Positions 1-10,590 of a DNA stretch of 64,000 bases are shown here, one piece after another; within the stretch, counting starts at the first letter, position 1; the number at the start of each line of letters is the position of its first letter. The stretch spans positions 69,540,001-69,604,000 of the forward strand of contig JASDFA010000019.1 in NCBI GenBank assembly GCA_035772735.1. The letters are read 5' to 3'. The stretch is from Datura wrightii (taxonomy: Eukaryota; Streptophyta; Magnoliopsida; Solanales; Solanaceae). Under the pieces are notes generated by a model, which made no database searches, had not been told where the DNA came from, and saw only the letters and a list, made by a program, of their open reading frames with translations. Made by a program: the position numbers and the translations under genes.

Positions 1-164
1 AGATTTGATAACCTTTTGTTGTTTGTTGATTTAAATTAATTTAACATCTTGTGTATTTCTGCATTTATTTTGAGTATTATTAATCGAGTATAGGTGTGAA
101 GATGAGTCCTTTTGAATGGATAATTCGAAATCCTAAGGTGTCTTCTTCTGTTGAATCTTTCTAA

Positions 165-644
165 TTGATGGATGAAATATGGAGAAGGGAGGAGAGAAAA
201 GATGTTGTGTTGATAGTCATGAAACAAATTGAGTTGTTAGCAAAATGCATGATGGGTTTTCATGCGAGATACCAACAAGCCAACCAAGGTTATTGGTATC
301 CTCGTGATGAAATCAAGGTTGGAACTCATACATCTAAATTAAGTAGTTAGGGGAGCGACGAGTCATCCTACTCCCCTATAGATAGAATGCTTGAAGTGGT
401 TCTTGAAAAAGTGGTTTCGACTGACTTGGGGATTCAAGAGCTCAAAAGTGATCTCTTAGATCTCACTCAAACAGTGAAGGACCATGCAGTGTCCATCAAA
501 CATCTTGAGGAGAGAATGAACTTGTTAGCATCTCAAATGGAAGCAAGGGCAAGCCTAAGCAATGTTTATGAGGAAGATATAGAATGGGAGGTAGAGGAGT
601 CATTTTTTCAAGGAGACAGTAGAAGGAATTCTCTTGAATATTGA
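165..644 (+). pseudogene. Ath-1 gag C-terminal remnant
   Basis: Two open pieces (165-350 and 387-644) read like the C-terminal half of Athila Gag. The first carries the MKQIELLAKCMMG-type segment that precedes the nucleocapsid-like part. The second is an amphipathic, probably coiled-coil stretch (repeated L/I/M, with QTVKDHAVSIKHLEERM). Gag forms the particle and binds element RNA. A stop at about 348 separates the pieces. The protease that normally follows is missing: by 725 the reading is already in the pol segment ahead of reverse transcriptase, so a deletion or heavy decay lies between 644 and 725. Bases 1-164 show no readable coding. Confidence 0.6.
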
Positions 645-724
645 TGGCAGAGGAAGTGAAGGGCTAGAAGAGGCATGTCTTGCTATAAAAAGTTTGGGGT
701 CCTAATCCTTCCAACCAAAGAAGC

Positions 725-1780
725 TTGACCTTGACCTCAAGAATAGAAAAACTCCATCGTCCCAACTATCAATCCTCGTACCACCAATCTTGGAGGTATG
801 CGTATCTTAGGTTGAATGACTCGTTGCCTGTGATCATCTCAGCTAAGCTCAACGAACAACAAGTGGAGGCACTTCTGGCAGTCTTAAGAAAGCACATCCG
901 AGCAACAAGGTGGACTATAGCTGATATCATTGGTACACGCCTAGGTATCTGCACTAATAAGATCAACCTTCAGGAACATTTTAGTCCTTTTATTGAGCAT
1001 CAGAGTCGCTTGAACCTACCAATGCAAGAAGTAGTCAATAAAGAGATCATCAAATGGTTGGGTACAGGAGTTGTATACCCAATAGCAGATAGCAGTTAGG
1101 TGAGCCCAGTCCAATTTGTACCTAAGAAAGGGGCAATCATGGTGGTGCCAAATGAGAAAGATGAGTTGATAGCAATACAACCAATCACCGGATGGAGGGT
1201 GTGTATAAACTATCGCAAGCTGAACTCGTGGACCAAAAAGGATCATTTTTTGGTTCCATTCATTGATCAAATGCTAGATCGATTGGCCAGGAAGGAGTAT
1301 TATTATTTTTTTGATGGCTACTTAGGATACAATTAGTAGGATCAAGAGAAAACCACCTTTACACGTCTATATGGAACTTTTACATTTAAGAGGATTCCCT
1401 TCGGGCTTTGCAGTGCCCCAGCTACGTGCCATAGGTGCATGATGTCAATATTTTCATATATGGTGGAGGATACTATGGAAGTCTTCATGGATGACTTCTC
1501 TATTGTGGAAAATTCATTTGAGGACTTCTTAGTTCATCTGGATAAGATGTGGAAGAGATGCGAAGAAACAAACGTGGTACTTAATTAGGAGAAGTTCCAT
1601 TTTATGGTAAAAGAAGGTTATTGTGCTTGGGCACAATTTATGAGATGGGGATAGAGGTAGACCAAGCGAAACTTGATGCCATAACTCATCTACCTCCTCC
1701 AAAGACTGTGAAGGGCATTCGAAGTGTTTTGGTACATGAGGGTTTTTATTGACGCCTTATCAAAGACTTTTTCAAGGTAT
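725..1780 (+). pseudogene. Ath-1 reverse transcriptase remnant
   Basis: RNA-dependent DNA polymerase that copies element RNA into cDNA in the particle. The reading shows the pre-RT segment LPVIISAKLNEQQVEALL, then IIKWLGTGVVYPIADSS, then VSPVQFVPKKG, then WRVCINYRKLN. The catalytic FMDD box is near 1483-1500 (VFMDDFSIV). An in-frame TAG at 1097-1099 sits where a Trp is expected. Further stops occur at 1336-1338 and in the thumb after VVLN, and at least one frameshift falls near 1620. The wording is Athila-like rather than chromovirus-like. It runs into the RNase H remnant without a gap. Confidence 0.85.
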
Positions 1781-1788
1781 CTCATCCT

Positions 1789-2280
1789 TTGTTTCGATTT
1801 TTGGAAAAAGATGCAAAATTCCATTTTGATGAAGCTTGTATGAGGGCTCTCATTGAGTTGAAAGAGAAGCTTATATTAGCTCCAATCATCATCACACCAG
1901 ATACGTCAAAGCCTTTTCAATTGATATGTGATGCCAGTGGTATAGCGTTAGGAGAAGTTCTTGGAAAAGGAAAGAAAGATTTTTCATCCCATATACTATG
2001 TGAGCAAGACCCTGAATGATGCGCAAGAAAATTACATAGTGACAGAACAAGAGTTGCTCGCAGTAGTGTTTGCGTTTGAAAAATTTTGAGCATACTTGTA
2101 GGGACCAAGGTGGTGGTGCACACAGACCATGCTGCACTCAGATATCTAATGACAAAAAAAGATGCTAAGACAAGGCTCATTAGGTGGGTCCTTTTGCTCC
2201 AAGAATTCAATTTTGAAGTAAAGGATAGGAGAAGATGTGAGAATCAGGTGGCTGACCATATTTCTCATCTAGAGATGGAT
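1789..2280 (+). pseudogene. Ath-1 RNase H remnant
   Basis: RNase H removes the RNA strand during reverse transcription. The piece at 1789-2019 ends with FQLICDASGIALGEVLG, holding the first catalytic Asp (CDAS). A frameshift follows at about 2015, and the domain resumes at 2086 with VVVHTDHAALRYL, the distal Asp box, then KKDAKTRLIRWVLLLQEF and NQVADHISHLE, which closes the domain. The HTDHAALRYL...LIRWVLLLQEF wording is typical of Athila. It continues directly into the integrase zinc-binding region. Confidence 0.85.
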
Positions 2281-3610
2281 GATAATCCGAGCGTAAATGA
2301 GGAGATTGATGATTCTTTCCATGATGAGCGCATTTTGGCTTCATACCACGACTTAATACCTTGGTTTGCAGATTTTGCTATATTCTTGGAAAGCAACATC
2401 ACTCCCGAAGGATTAAAATTCTATCAAAAGAAGAAGTTTATGTATGATATCCAAAAATTCTATTGGGATGATCCATATCTTTTTCGTATTTGTGCTGATG
2501 GCATGATTCGCCGATGTGTCCTAAAAGTTGAAATGATTCTAATCCTCAAGGTGCATCATTCATCACCAGTTGGAGGCCATTATGGGAGTGTGAGGATAGC
2601 TGCAAAAGTGCTACAATGTGGGTTTTACTGGCCCACTCTCCATCATGATGCTCATGACTTTGTTAACCAGTGTGAACAATGCTACTGATCTAGAAGCATC
2701 TCAAGGAGACATGAGCTCCCTTTGACACCAATCCTAGAGATAGAATTATTTGATGAATGGGGGATTGATTTCATGGGGCTGTTTGTGAGCTCGTATGGAA
2801 ATACTTACCTCTTATGGCTGTAGACTATGTTTTTAAATGGGTTGAAGTAGTGGTGTTGCCTAACAATGAATGGAGAAGTGTGACAACCTTTTTGGAAAAG
2901 CATATCTTCTCACATTTTGGCACCCCTAGAGCTATCATCAGTGACTGAGGTTCCCACTTTTGCAATCAATTGTTCAACACTTTACTAGTAATGTATGGTG
3001 TGAAGCACAAAATTCCTGCCCCTTATCATCCTCTAACCAGTGGCCAAGAAGAAGTATCCAACCAGGAGATTAAGTCCATATTGACTAAGACAATCAATAC
3101 CGATAGAACAGATTGGGAAAGGAAGCTAGCTGACGCTCTTTGGGCTTACCAAACAACATATAAAACCCCAATTGGAATTTCACTTTATCAATTGGTGTTT
3201 GGCAAAGCTTGCCATCTACCGGTAGAGTTAGAGCATAAGGCAATGTAGGCCTTAAAGAGTTTGAACCTTGACTGGGGGAAAGTCGTTCATAGGTGAGTTG
3301 AGAATCTTAATGAGCTAGACGAGTTCAGGATGAAGTCTTATGAAAATGTTGCCATATACAAGGACCGAATGAAGCACTACCATGATCAAAAAATGTTGCA
3401 TAGGGAATTTACTTCGGAAGATCGGGTGCTATTATTCAACTCTAGGTTGCAGTTGTTTCCTGGGAAGCTTAAATCCAAGTGGTCGGATCCCTTTAAGGTG
3501 TCCCAAGTTTTTGAAAATGGAGTTGTTGAGCTTGAAGGAGATGATGGGCTAAAGTTTAAAGTGAATGGCCAGTGAGTTAAAAAGTACTTGGGAGTGTTGG
3601 AAGAAATCAA
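2281..3610 (+). pseudogene. Ath-1 integrase remnant
   Basis: Integrase joins element cDNA to the chromosome. The N-terminal zinc-binding HHCC region is at about 2550-2688 (HHSSPVGGHYG then CEQCY). The catalytic core follows: the first Asp in WGIDFMG near 2760-2780; the second in IISD near 2935-2948, where an in-frame TGA replaces the next residue; the Glu in EEVSNQEIKS near 3046-3070. The C-terminal region is at 3330-3575 (KMLHREFTSEDRVLLFNSRL to VVELEGDDG). A TGA at 2686-2688, several other stops and at least one frameshift at about 2815 break it. There is no chromodomain, as expected for Athila. Confidence 0.85.
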
Positions 3611-3689
3611 CATGGTTGAGGTCGCATACTTTGATGAGCTGTAGTAGAAACAGCACCTTCGTCAAGCCACAAAGTTAAATAAGGCACTT

Positions 3690-3707
3690 CTTGGGAGGCA
3701 ACCCAAG
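3690..3707 (+). promoter_or_regulatory. Post-pol RNA hairpin with AGGCAA loop (Ath-1 copy)
   Basis: CTTGGG-AGGCAA-CCCAAG forms a perfect 6-bp stem with a 6-nt loop, about 110 bases after the integrase remnant ends. With a small bulge the stem can extend to pair CAC (3685-3687) with GTG (3707-3709). Ath-2 has the same loop with a different but equally paired stem at 12753-12770, so pairing rather than primary sequence seems to be kept. Function is unknown; an RNA-level role is inferred. Confidence 0.65.
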
Positions 3708-3787
3708 TGTTTTTATTTTGGTGCTTCGATGTTTTTGTTGTTTTGTTTTGAAGGTTGATTAGATGAGGAACCAAGTGAGAGAAAAAT

Positions 3788-4165
3788 AGGGCAAGCCCTG
3801 CTTGTGACTTTCGAAACACAGGTGCTCAGGCGCAAGCCACAGCCCAGGCACAAGAAGGTCTAGAAAGTTGGAAGAAAAAGAAGGCTTCTACGCCTCACAT
3901 GTGAAACACAAGTCAGGCGCAGCTTTGAGAAAAAGAAGGATTTTGCGCCTTACATGTGAAACAAAAGCCAGCCGCAGCTTTGAGACAGAACACCTGGAAG
4001 AAATTTGGAAAATAAAAGGTGAGCTACAGCCACCTGTGAAATACAGGTGGCTATCCGCGAAGCGCAGGTCAAGCGTGGCTCACAGACAAAGAACTGGGCA
4101 AAAATGTACTTGCCTGCTATAGGAATGATGTTTTGCAAGTGCCCACCTGCGAGTGCAGGTCCAGC
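3788..4165 (+). repeat. Ath-1 internal array of CACCTGYGAAACGCAGGT-like words
   Basis: About six variants of a short imperfect palindrome (half-sites CACCTG and CAGGTG around GTGAAACACA) are scattered here, for example near 4030-4052 and 4144-4161. The same words recur at 34466-34530, just before ORF2, and at 38303-38505 inside this element's own 3' LTR. Repeats are dispersed with variable spacing rather than strictly tandem. The array lies just upstream of a TATA-like box at 4389, suggesting (inference) an internal promoter built from the same words as the LTR promoter. Confidence 0.6.
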
Positions 4166-4388
4166 GTAGGCTCAGGTACGTAGGTTTACTTAATTGTTGA
4201 CCGCCCCGTTGACCTAACGCGACCTATGACCAACTCAAATGGTTGAAATTCTTTCCCATTTCCCAAAACCCACCTTTTCTTCACCTTTTCCCCTTTTCTA
4301 TGATCCCAACTACCACCCATTTCACGCTTCCATATTCACCATTTAATCCACCTCCTCAGCCTACCAATCCCTTCAACCCCCTTCCTCC

Positions 4389-4545
4389 TATAAAACCCCA
4401 TTCACTTTCACCATTTTCTCCATTCCTTCCTTGACTCTTCTCTTACTAAAACAAAAGCACTTCAAGTTTTGTTCGGTTGCCCTGGGTCGAGAAAAGAAAC
4501 TTTAATTTCTCAATTTCTCTCATTCTCTTCTTTCTTGGTACGTAT
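4389..4545 (+). promoter_or_regulatory. Possible internal promoter and leader with splice donor for Ath-1 ORF2
   Basis: TATAAAA at 4389-4395 is followed by about 140 bases of pyrimidine-rich sequence (repeated CTCTTC and TTTCTC), like a plant core promoter and leader. A donor-like TTG/GTACGT follows at 4537/4538. The ORF2 start lies, once Tek-1 is removed, about 980 bases downstream. Ath-2 has the same order (word array, CT-rich leader, donor GTATGT, acceptor, ORF2 start). The TATA and donor are seen; promoter activity and splicing are inferred. The matching acceptor in Ath-1 appears lost (TTGCAAAATT just before ATG). Confidence 0.4.
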
Positions 4546-4623
4546 TCTTATCACTCTTCATTTTTCATGATTCTTGGTTATTTCAACAACAAAGAATGCA
4601 TGCTAGTATCTATATTTATCTTA

Positions 4624-4628
4624 CCCAT
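4624..4628. repeat. Target-site duplication CCCAT of Tek-1 (partner 33772-33776)
   Basis: CCCAT immediately precedes the Tek-1 LTR start TGTCACGACCC and follows the LTR end GTATTACA at 33771. A 5-bp duplication is the normal Ty3/gypsy integration footprint, and it shows that 1-4628 and 33777 onward were once continuous. Confidence 0.93.
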
Positions 4629-6813
4629 TGTCACGACCCAAACATAGGCTCGGATCGAGACATGGGACAAAAAACCCCGAGAGGCTCCACATCGACCTAT
4701 CGCATGAACATGACAACTAGACACAACGTAATAATATAGAAGTCTAACATATATATACCTTAGTGGAAGTATGAAAATCTGATAACATCGAATATCTGAA
4801 TACATAACAGCAATCTGAAACTAAAACATACTATGTCTGATAAGCCTCTACCAATTGGCGAGTTTATGGGACAAGACCCTAACTAACTCACTAAGACTAA
4901 AACTAAAAATACTGAATACAACTGATGAGGACTCACCAACTCTGGCTGAGAGATGCTACTCTAAGGATCTGGCTAACTGCGGGACTGAACCTGAATATCT
5001 GAGCCTGTATCATGAAACGATACAGCATAGAGTATGTGGTCAGTATATGGAATATACCGGGTATGCAAGATAAGTAAAACCGTTAAGTAAGTAAAACATA
5101 AATCATGCACATCATAAAACATGTCATCATAAGATCCTGAGAGTAGGGCTTGCATGCTATTATTTGAAAACATAATTTAAACATAACTGAATATCATATC
5201 TGAATCGAATGACCCAAAGTTGAAACTGATTATTCATAAGTAAAACTAAATATTGGGTTAAACCTGCTAAAAACATAATATCATGACTAATGAACATGCA
5301 TAATTAAAATCATGAGGAACAATAGGAGACTCGTCATATAACTAACCTTACCACAATAGAGCTTACGTGATCCCGACAATTACACTCAAGTGGGCAGATC
5401 CGTACAAAGCCTTTCCAGGGATAAGGACACTTCAATGTTAACGATATCAAGTTGAAGGTCCCTTGGGGCAGGGGAAGCTCACAAGGGAGGTCCCATATAT
5501 CTTATCATACCTATGTTGGCGCATACTTCTGAGGCACAGGGTTGAGTGACCCTTAGCCTACTCAGTGCTAGACACTACTCCCAAAACTATTCGTGTGCTC
5601 GCCATAGTTTTTCAACAATGTTGAACCATTTTCTAGTGATGACGCTAAATCATAACATGATATACAAAAATCTGAAAACATAACATGAGGAGCCTTGTCT
5701 CAAACCATACAACAAGTTGAAAAGAGTGGGAGTCTAGACTCCAAATACTTGATCATATGGGCTTGTCCAAACTTAAACATACTTGAAATAGGTTTTTATA
5801 GTCAAAAACACGAATATAGACATGGGTAATTCAAAATCATACTATCATCATATACATCTCATCACGCTTGAAAACATATCTCATAATCTCAACCTTTCAT
5901 AAATATTTCATAATTGGGGATCATAATTGTAGGACTTCGAAAATAGAATTTTAATTGAAAACATTATAAGGTGCTCATGAATCATAATTCAATATTAGAA
6001 ACATGAATAAGCTATACCCATGATAGGTATTTAGAAAATTCACAAGTTGGATTAAAACCCCATAGATTCATAAACTTAGGATTTCCATGAATTTGAGAAG
6101 AGATTAGGAATGAGAGTGGATGAATATACCCATTCATAATCCTACATACCTGGGTACTTCTGATATCACAACCCTTTTGAATGCCCAAAGGAAATTGAAG
6201 AGGACTTGATGAATTTTCTAGGCTTGGTCACCCTTAGAAACTTCTAATATTGTATGCATGGAGAGGGATAGGCTTAAAATGAACTAAACTCTCTTAAAAC
6301 ACACTCATCTAAGCTTAAAACAACGTAGTTAGGTCTTAGAAACTTAGAAATTATGAAAAAAAACCCTTATTAAATTCACAGGAAAAATCATGCTGCCAGT
6401 CCCAATGAGGGACTGGACGACTCATTGCTTGAGGGAAAGACTCATGGCCTGCACTCGTAGCCAATACTAGAAAGCTTACCTCTGCTGGTCACCATGATGG
6501 ACACCATGACTCGTGGTGTACCTGACAACTCATGGTGACTGATTATGGGGAACACTACCAATCATTTCAACACCGAAGTCAAACTCCTGACCACGGCCAA
6601 CACTATGACTCGTGGACTTGACCATGAATTGTGGCTTCACCCATGATTAACCCCCTGATCAAAAATCCAACCAAACTCTCCCTTCACTCCATGAGTCACC
6701 TAACGACTCATGGTGCACCTCATGGGTCACTTCGTCTTATGACCTGGTGCAAAAAATCTTGTTTTCTCTATTTCAACCCTTGAGTCTAATCTTAAGGCTT
6801 TTGGGTTATTACA
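4629..6813 (-). repeat. Tek-1 left LTR (3' LTR in element sense)
   Basis: A 2185-bp LTR with TG...CA termini. It matches 31520-33771 along its length, including the segment with 'GGTCAGTACRTGGAATATACCG' character and the blocks near 5400-5600 and 5640-5900. Between about 6400 and 6750 there is an array of about ten variants of the word ACTCRTGGTG and its reverse complement (e.g. CATGACTCGTGGTG). No other genes seen. Confidence 0.9.
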
Positions 6814-6832
6814 ATATCTCCCCCTTAGGAGC
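6814..6832 (-). other. Tek-1 polypurine tract
   Basis: ATATCTCCCCCTTAGGAGC on + reads as a G/A-rich tract (CCTAAGGGGGAG) on the - strand, directly against the LTR end. This is where plus-strand DNA synthesis is primed in Ty3/gypsy elements, and it fixes the element's orientation. Confidence 0.8.
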
Positions 6833-7059
6833 ATTATTTCCTCAAATGTTGATGAACATATTGAAAAGCTGAGAAATGCAATTGTTATACCAAATATTGA
6901 ACCAAAGCTGAAAACTGATGGAGTGACTGACTCTGGACTGAATTACCTGACTGAACTAATTCATGAATCACATATACATACATTGACATGAAAGAAACTG
7001 GAGCACATGAACTGAAGATGAAACTGAATAGAGTGCTAGAGAGGAAACTGATACCTCAA

Positions 7060-7271
7060 GCTGAAACTGAGCCGGGAGGGAAAAGTTGCGGGTACCTAGC
7101 CATCATATCTTCTTCGGTTTCGCATGTAGCTCCCTCAACATGCTGATTCCTCCATAAAACCTTTACTGAAGCTACCTATTTGTTTCTTAGCTTTCAGACC
7201 TGACGATCAAGTATTTCCACCGAAACCTCTTGTAGCTGAGGCTATCCTTCACACCTACACTGTCCACTGGG
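7060..7271 (-). pseudogene. Tek-1 integrase tail / chromodomain fragment (split by Ath-2)
   Basis: On the - strand this aligns, word for word with many changes, to the chromodomain-type tail of Tek-3 at 42345-42545 and of Tek-2 near 21290-21480. It holds the part between the post-integrase motif and the final YPHLF-like end. The coding is broken. The upstream part of the same domain resumes at 28939 on the other side of the Ath-2 insertion, which duplicated ATAAC here. The interval 6833-7059 is 3' untranslated sequence with no gene. Confidence 0.7.
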
Positions 7272-7276
7272 ATAAC
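7272..7276. repeat. Target-site duplication ATAAC of Ath-2 (partner 28934-28938)
   Basis: ATAAC precedes LTR start TGATCTTGGG and follows LTR end CCCGAACA at 28933. Joining the flanks restores continuous Tek-1 integrase sequence. Confidence 0.93.
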
Positions 7277-7280
7277 TGAT

Positions 7281-7304
7281 CTTGGGCAGAATTATATGCC
7301 CAAG
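7281..7304 (+). promoter_or_regulatory. Hairpin at Ath-2 LTR start
   Basis: CTTGGGCA (7281-7288), loop of 8, TGCCCAAG (7297-7304): a perfect 8-bp stem within the first 28 bases of the LTR. The same sits at 17088-17111 in the 3' LTR and, in reverse, at the right end of the solo LTR. Ath-1's LTR begins with an unrelated 9-bp hairpin at 38131-38155. Role unknown. Confidence 0.7.
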
Positions 7305-7777
7305 TGATGCTCAAATGCTCTATTTCATCTTGTTTATCTATCGTTATTTGTACATTCTCATGTGATTTGTAGTTAAAATGTGAATTTATACTAACCAACA
7401 TGATTAGTGTTGTTTTGCAGGAAAATGTAATTTTAGGAAGCTAAGTTGCATGTTGGTGAAAATCGGGAATGGACTCGGAAGCGAACAGTGGGAATGGTCA
7501 AGGAAAAGCAGCAAATATACGGGCTCCGTGATGGAGCCGTTTCACACTGCCATCACGGAGGTAGTCTGTCTCGGATGATTTATTTTGGCAAATTTCCAGT
7601 GAAGATTCTCAAAGGCACCGTGGCACGTTGGCCAAGCCCCACGTTACATGCCATGGCACGTTGCCTATATTTACCTGGAACATAAATTTCCAGTGAGGGT
7701 CCGTATTTGCACCGTGTAACGGAGGCAGTGCTCCGCAATGCACTCCGTGACACGTTGCCGGGAAAAATTCCCACTAG

Positions 7778-7784
7778 TATAAAT
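7778..7784 (+). promoter_or_regulatory. TATA box of Ath-2 5' LTR
   Basis: TATAAAT in the context CACTAGTATAAATAGCAC, directly downstream of the CG-rich word array and followed by an AT-rich transcribed-type region. The 3' LTR has the same box at 17595-17601. Likely core promoter of the element. Confidence 0.7.
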
Positions 7785-8686
7785 AGCACACTTAGGTTTA
7801 TTTTTAATCATTCTGACTTAGTTGAGCAAGAACGTGGGTTACAGGTAGTTGAGGGGACAAAAATTCTAGGGTTCTTCTCTAACTCTTTCTCCTTTATTTC
7901 AATTGTTTGTATGATTTATACTCATTTGATGATGTTTAATCCACAAATGAGTGGCTAAATTCACTTCTTGTTGAGGTTAAGAACATTTGTAGTGGAATGT
8001 TATTGTTGATCATTTTGGTTTTTCATCTTTTCTTCCATGGTTGTTCTATCAATTCTTGTTCTTACTGCATTAATGTCTGGCCAATGTTAATGTATATCTA
8101 AAAAATCCAAATTTATCTTGAAAAGGAAAGAAATTGGAAAGTTGTGAATTGGTAGGATATGATCTCTTCTTAGTTTGGGAAAATTGAGAATTGATTTACC
8201 TTTAGAATAGAAATATATCTAAAAGTCGTATTAGTCAATTAAGGAATCGGTTTCGTATGGCTAGAACATGAAATTCTTTTATCACAGAAATGTAGGTTGA
8301 AGGTTCATGATTCTTAAGTTGGACAGAATACGAAAGTTTCTCTCCATAGGCAATAATTCTTGACTAGCAACTGAAGGAAAGATTAACCAAATTGTATCAA
8401 TAAATTACTTCCCTGCATGTCCGTTTTGGCCTCAGCTTGCTCATTACTATAGTTCAGACTTATTTTATCATTTTGTCTTAGATTAGTATAACTTAGGAAA
8501 CAAACTCTCAAAAACCTCTTTAAAATTGTTGTCTGCATTTTTAGAGTTAGAGTTCATTAATACTTAGTTTGATTATTACCTTGGTTCAGTCCCTGTGGGA
8601 TCGATACTTGGCTTACTTTAGCCATTTTATTACTTGTTCAACCACGTGCACTTGCGTGTAGTTGCGAAACAGCCCGAACAAGTTTT

Positions 8687-8704
8687 TGGCGCCGTTGCCG
8701 GGGA
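8687..8704 (+). other. Ath-2 primer-binding site (tRNA-Asp)
   Basis: TGGCGCCGTTGCCGGGGA is an 18-nt perfect complement to the 3' end of plant tRNA-Asp including CCA (from general knowledge of that tRNA), 6 bases after the LTR. It primes minus-strand synthesis and is the usual primer site of Athila/Tat elements. Confidence 0.93.
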
Positions 8705-8811
8705 CTAGCAATTGGTAAAATTATTTTCTTAAGTGTTAGTTTACGATTTCTATATTAGTGCTAACAACTTGATCTTAGCCTGTCTTTTGCAGATATTGAA
8801 TTTTGTTGAAC

Positions 8812-9156
8812 ACTGGCAAGAGACAAGGAGCTGGTGGACTCATACTTAGAGCCGGAAAGACAATTTCATCGTCAAAGGAGAGAAGCTCTAGAGAAAAAGT
8901 TGCAGTTGCCCAGACAGACAATCCTGGAGCAACAACAGAATCCACCACTTGTAAGGGCAGTATTAGTGCCCGAGGAAATGGCAGCTAGGCCGGTTCGCGA
9001 AGTGGCAATCCCACATGCTAACAATGTTATATCAAGCATTCACAAACCCGAACCAGGAGGGAGGTTTGAGATGAAACAGAATATGGTGCAATTGCTGCAC
9101 ACCAGCGGGCAATTCACAGGTCTCCCTCATGAGGATCCACAACAATATCTCCAAAA
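8812..9156 (+). pseudogene. Ath-2 gag, part 1
   Basis: The reading includes VDSYLEPERQFHRQRREALE, then IHKPEPGGRFEMKQNMVQLL and FTGLPHEDPQQYLQN, the N-terminal side of the retrotransposon Gag domain. No in-frame ATG is visible: a TGA occurs just upstream, so the normal start has been lost or lies in another frame. The frame is cut at 9156 by the antisense solo LTR and resumes in the same frame at 10591. Confidence 0.85.
9152..9156. repeat. Target-site duplication CAAAA of the solo LTR (partner 10586-10590)
   Basis: CAAAA flanks 9157-10585 exactly, and the gag frame is restored when one copy plus the LTR is taken out. Confidence 0.93.
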
Positions 9157-10585
9157 TGTTCGGCTGCATTTGTTGGGTTTATAAAACCGACACGCAAGTG
9201 CACGTGGTCAAACAAGTAGTAAGTGGCTAAGTAAGCCAAGTATCGAACCAAGGAGACTCTGGATAAGTAAAAATTTCTCAAGTATACTATATTCTATCTT
9301 ACTTCTATATATGCTGACGACAACGTAACCAAAAGTAAAATAATTTTGTTTTATAAATTATATACTAAAACTATTAACAAATATCTACTTTAAATTAAAA
9401 CTATGGATATGAGCATGCCAAGGTTAAGAACAAGTAATGAACTTGATTATAATCATAATTTGGTTAATCTTCTCTTCCTGTTGCTAGCCAAGAACATTAG
9501 CCTAGAGATTAAAACTCTCGTATTTAATCTCACTTAAGAATCATAAACCATCCGTCTACATTTCTGTGATTAAATGCAATTTATGACCTAGCAATACAAT
9601 TCCGGTTCCTAAATTGACTAATACGGCTTTCAAGTATATTTCTATCAGGAAAGCACATCAAAACTCAATTTTCCCAAATCCAGTTAAGAACAATACCCTA
9701 TTAATTCACAACTTTCCAATTTCCTGCTCTCTCGAGTGAAATCGGACTTTTTAGATGTACATTAATGTCGGCCACACACTAATGCAGTAGAAACAAGAAT
9801 TAATAGAACAACATGGAAGAAGAAGATGAAAAACCATAAAATTTAATAATCAAAATTCATCACCATTGTTCATAACCTCAGCAAGGAAGAGAATTAGCCA
9901 CTCATTTGTGGATTAATCATCCTAAAACAAGTGTTAATCATACAAACAATTGATTGAAAGAAGAAAGAAAGAGAGAAAAACCCTGAGCTTTTTCGTCCCT
10001 CAACTGCCTGTAACCCACGTCCTTGCTCCACTAAGTCTGAATTAATTAAAAATAAGCCTAAGTGTTCTATTTATACTAGTGGAAATTTTTCCCGGAATAA
10101 CAAGCAACGTGTCACGGAGGCCAACGCGGAGCACTGCCTCCGTGACACGGCGTGGACGCGGACCCTCACTGGAAATCTGGGGTCCGGGAATAAAGCTTCA
10201 ACGTGGCACGGCAGGCAACGCGGAGGCTTGCCTCCGTGCCACGGAGCTGTCGCGAGGCTCCACTGGAAATTGACAATTTATTCACCCTCCAGGCAGTGTG
10301 CCTCCGCGATGGTAGCGTGGCACGGCTCCATCGCGGAGCCCCTTTACATTATGCAGCCCAATGTCTTTTTCGTGCTCGCATCCAAGTCCAACTCCGATAT
10401 TGTTCCAACATGCATTTTAGCTCCTCAAAATAATATTTTACCTACAAAACAATGCTAATCATGTTGGTTAATATAAATTCACATTTTATTACCAATTACA
10501 TGAAAATGTATACACATTGCACAATAAACAAGGCGAAAATGATACGTTTGAGTATCACTTGGGCATATAAAACTGCCCAAGATCA
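9157..10585 (-). mobile_element. Solo LTR of the Ath-2 family inserted antisense in Ath-2 gag
   Basis: Its left end TGTTCGG... is the reverse complement of the Ath-2 LTR end, and its right end ...CTTGGGCATATAAAACTGCCCAAGATCA is the reverse complement of the LTR start. Length is 1429 bp with TSD CAAAA. No internal sequence remains, so a full element inserted and then its two LTRs recombined (the known route to solo LTRs). It carries its own copy of the CG-rich word array at about 10095-10345 and a reverse-strand TATAAAT-type box near 10070. It ends the gag frame. Confidence 0.93.
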
Positions 10586-10590
10586 CAAAA

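Larger units (their letters stand above)
7277..8680 (+). repeat. Ath-2 5' LTR
   Basis: A 1404-bp LTR, TGATCTTGGG...CCCGAACA. It starts with an 8-bp hairpin (7281-7304), carries a CG-rich array of GTGTCACGGAGG-like words at about 7520-7765, a TATA box at 7778-7784, then an AT-rich R/U5 portion. It matches the 3' LTR (17084-18425 plus 28861-28933) and the solo LTR at 9157-10585. Confidence 0.95.

Noticed and set aside
3788..4165. CRISPR-like array or tRNA/snoRNA cluster in the Ath-1 word array
   Set aside because: Spacing is irregular, words are degenerate palindromes and the context is a plant retrotransposon; no cloverleaf or box motifs.
4243..4434. 63-codon P/F/S-rich open frame
   Set aside because: It comes from the pyrimidine-rich putative leader around the TATA-like box; low-complexity composition explains it.
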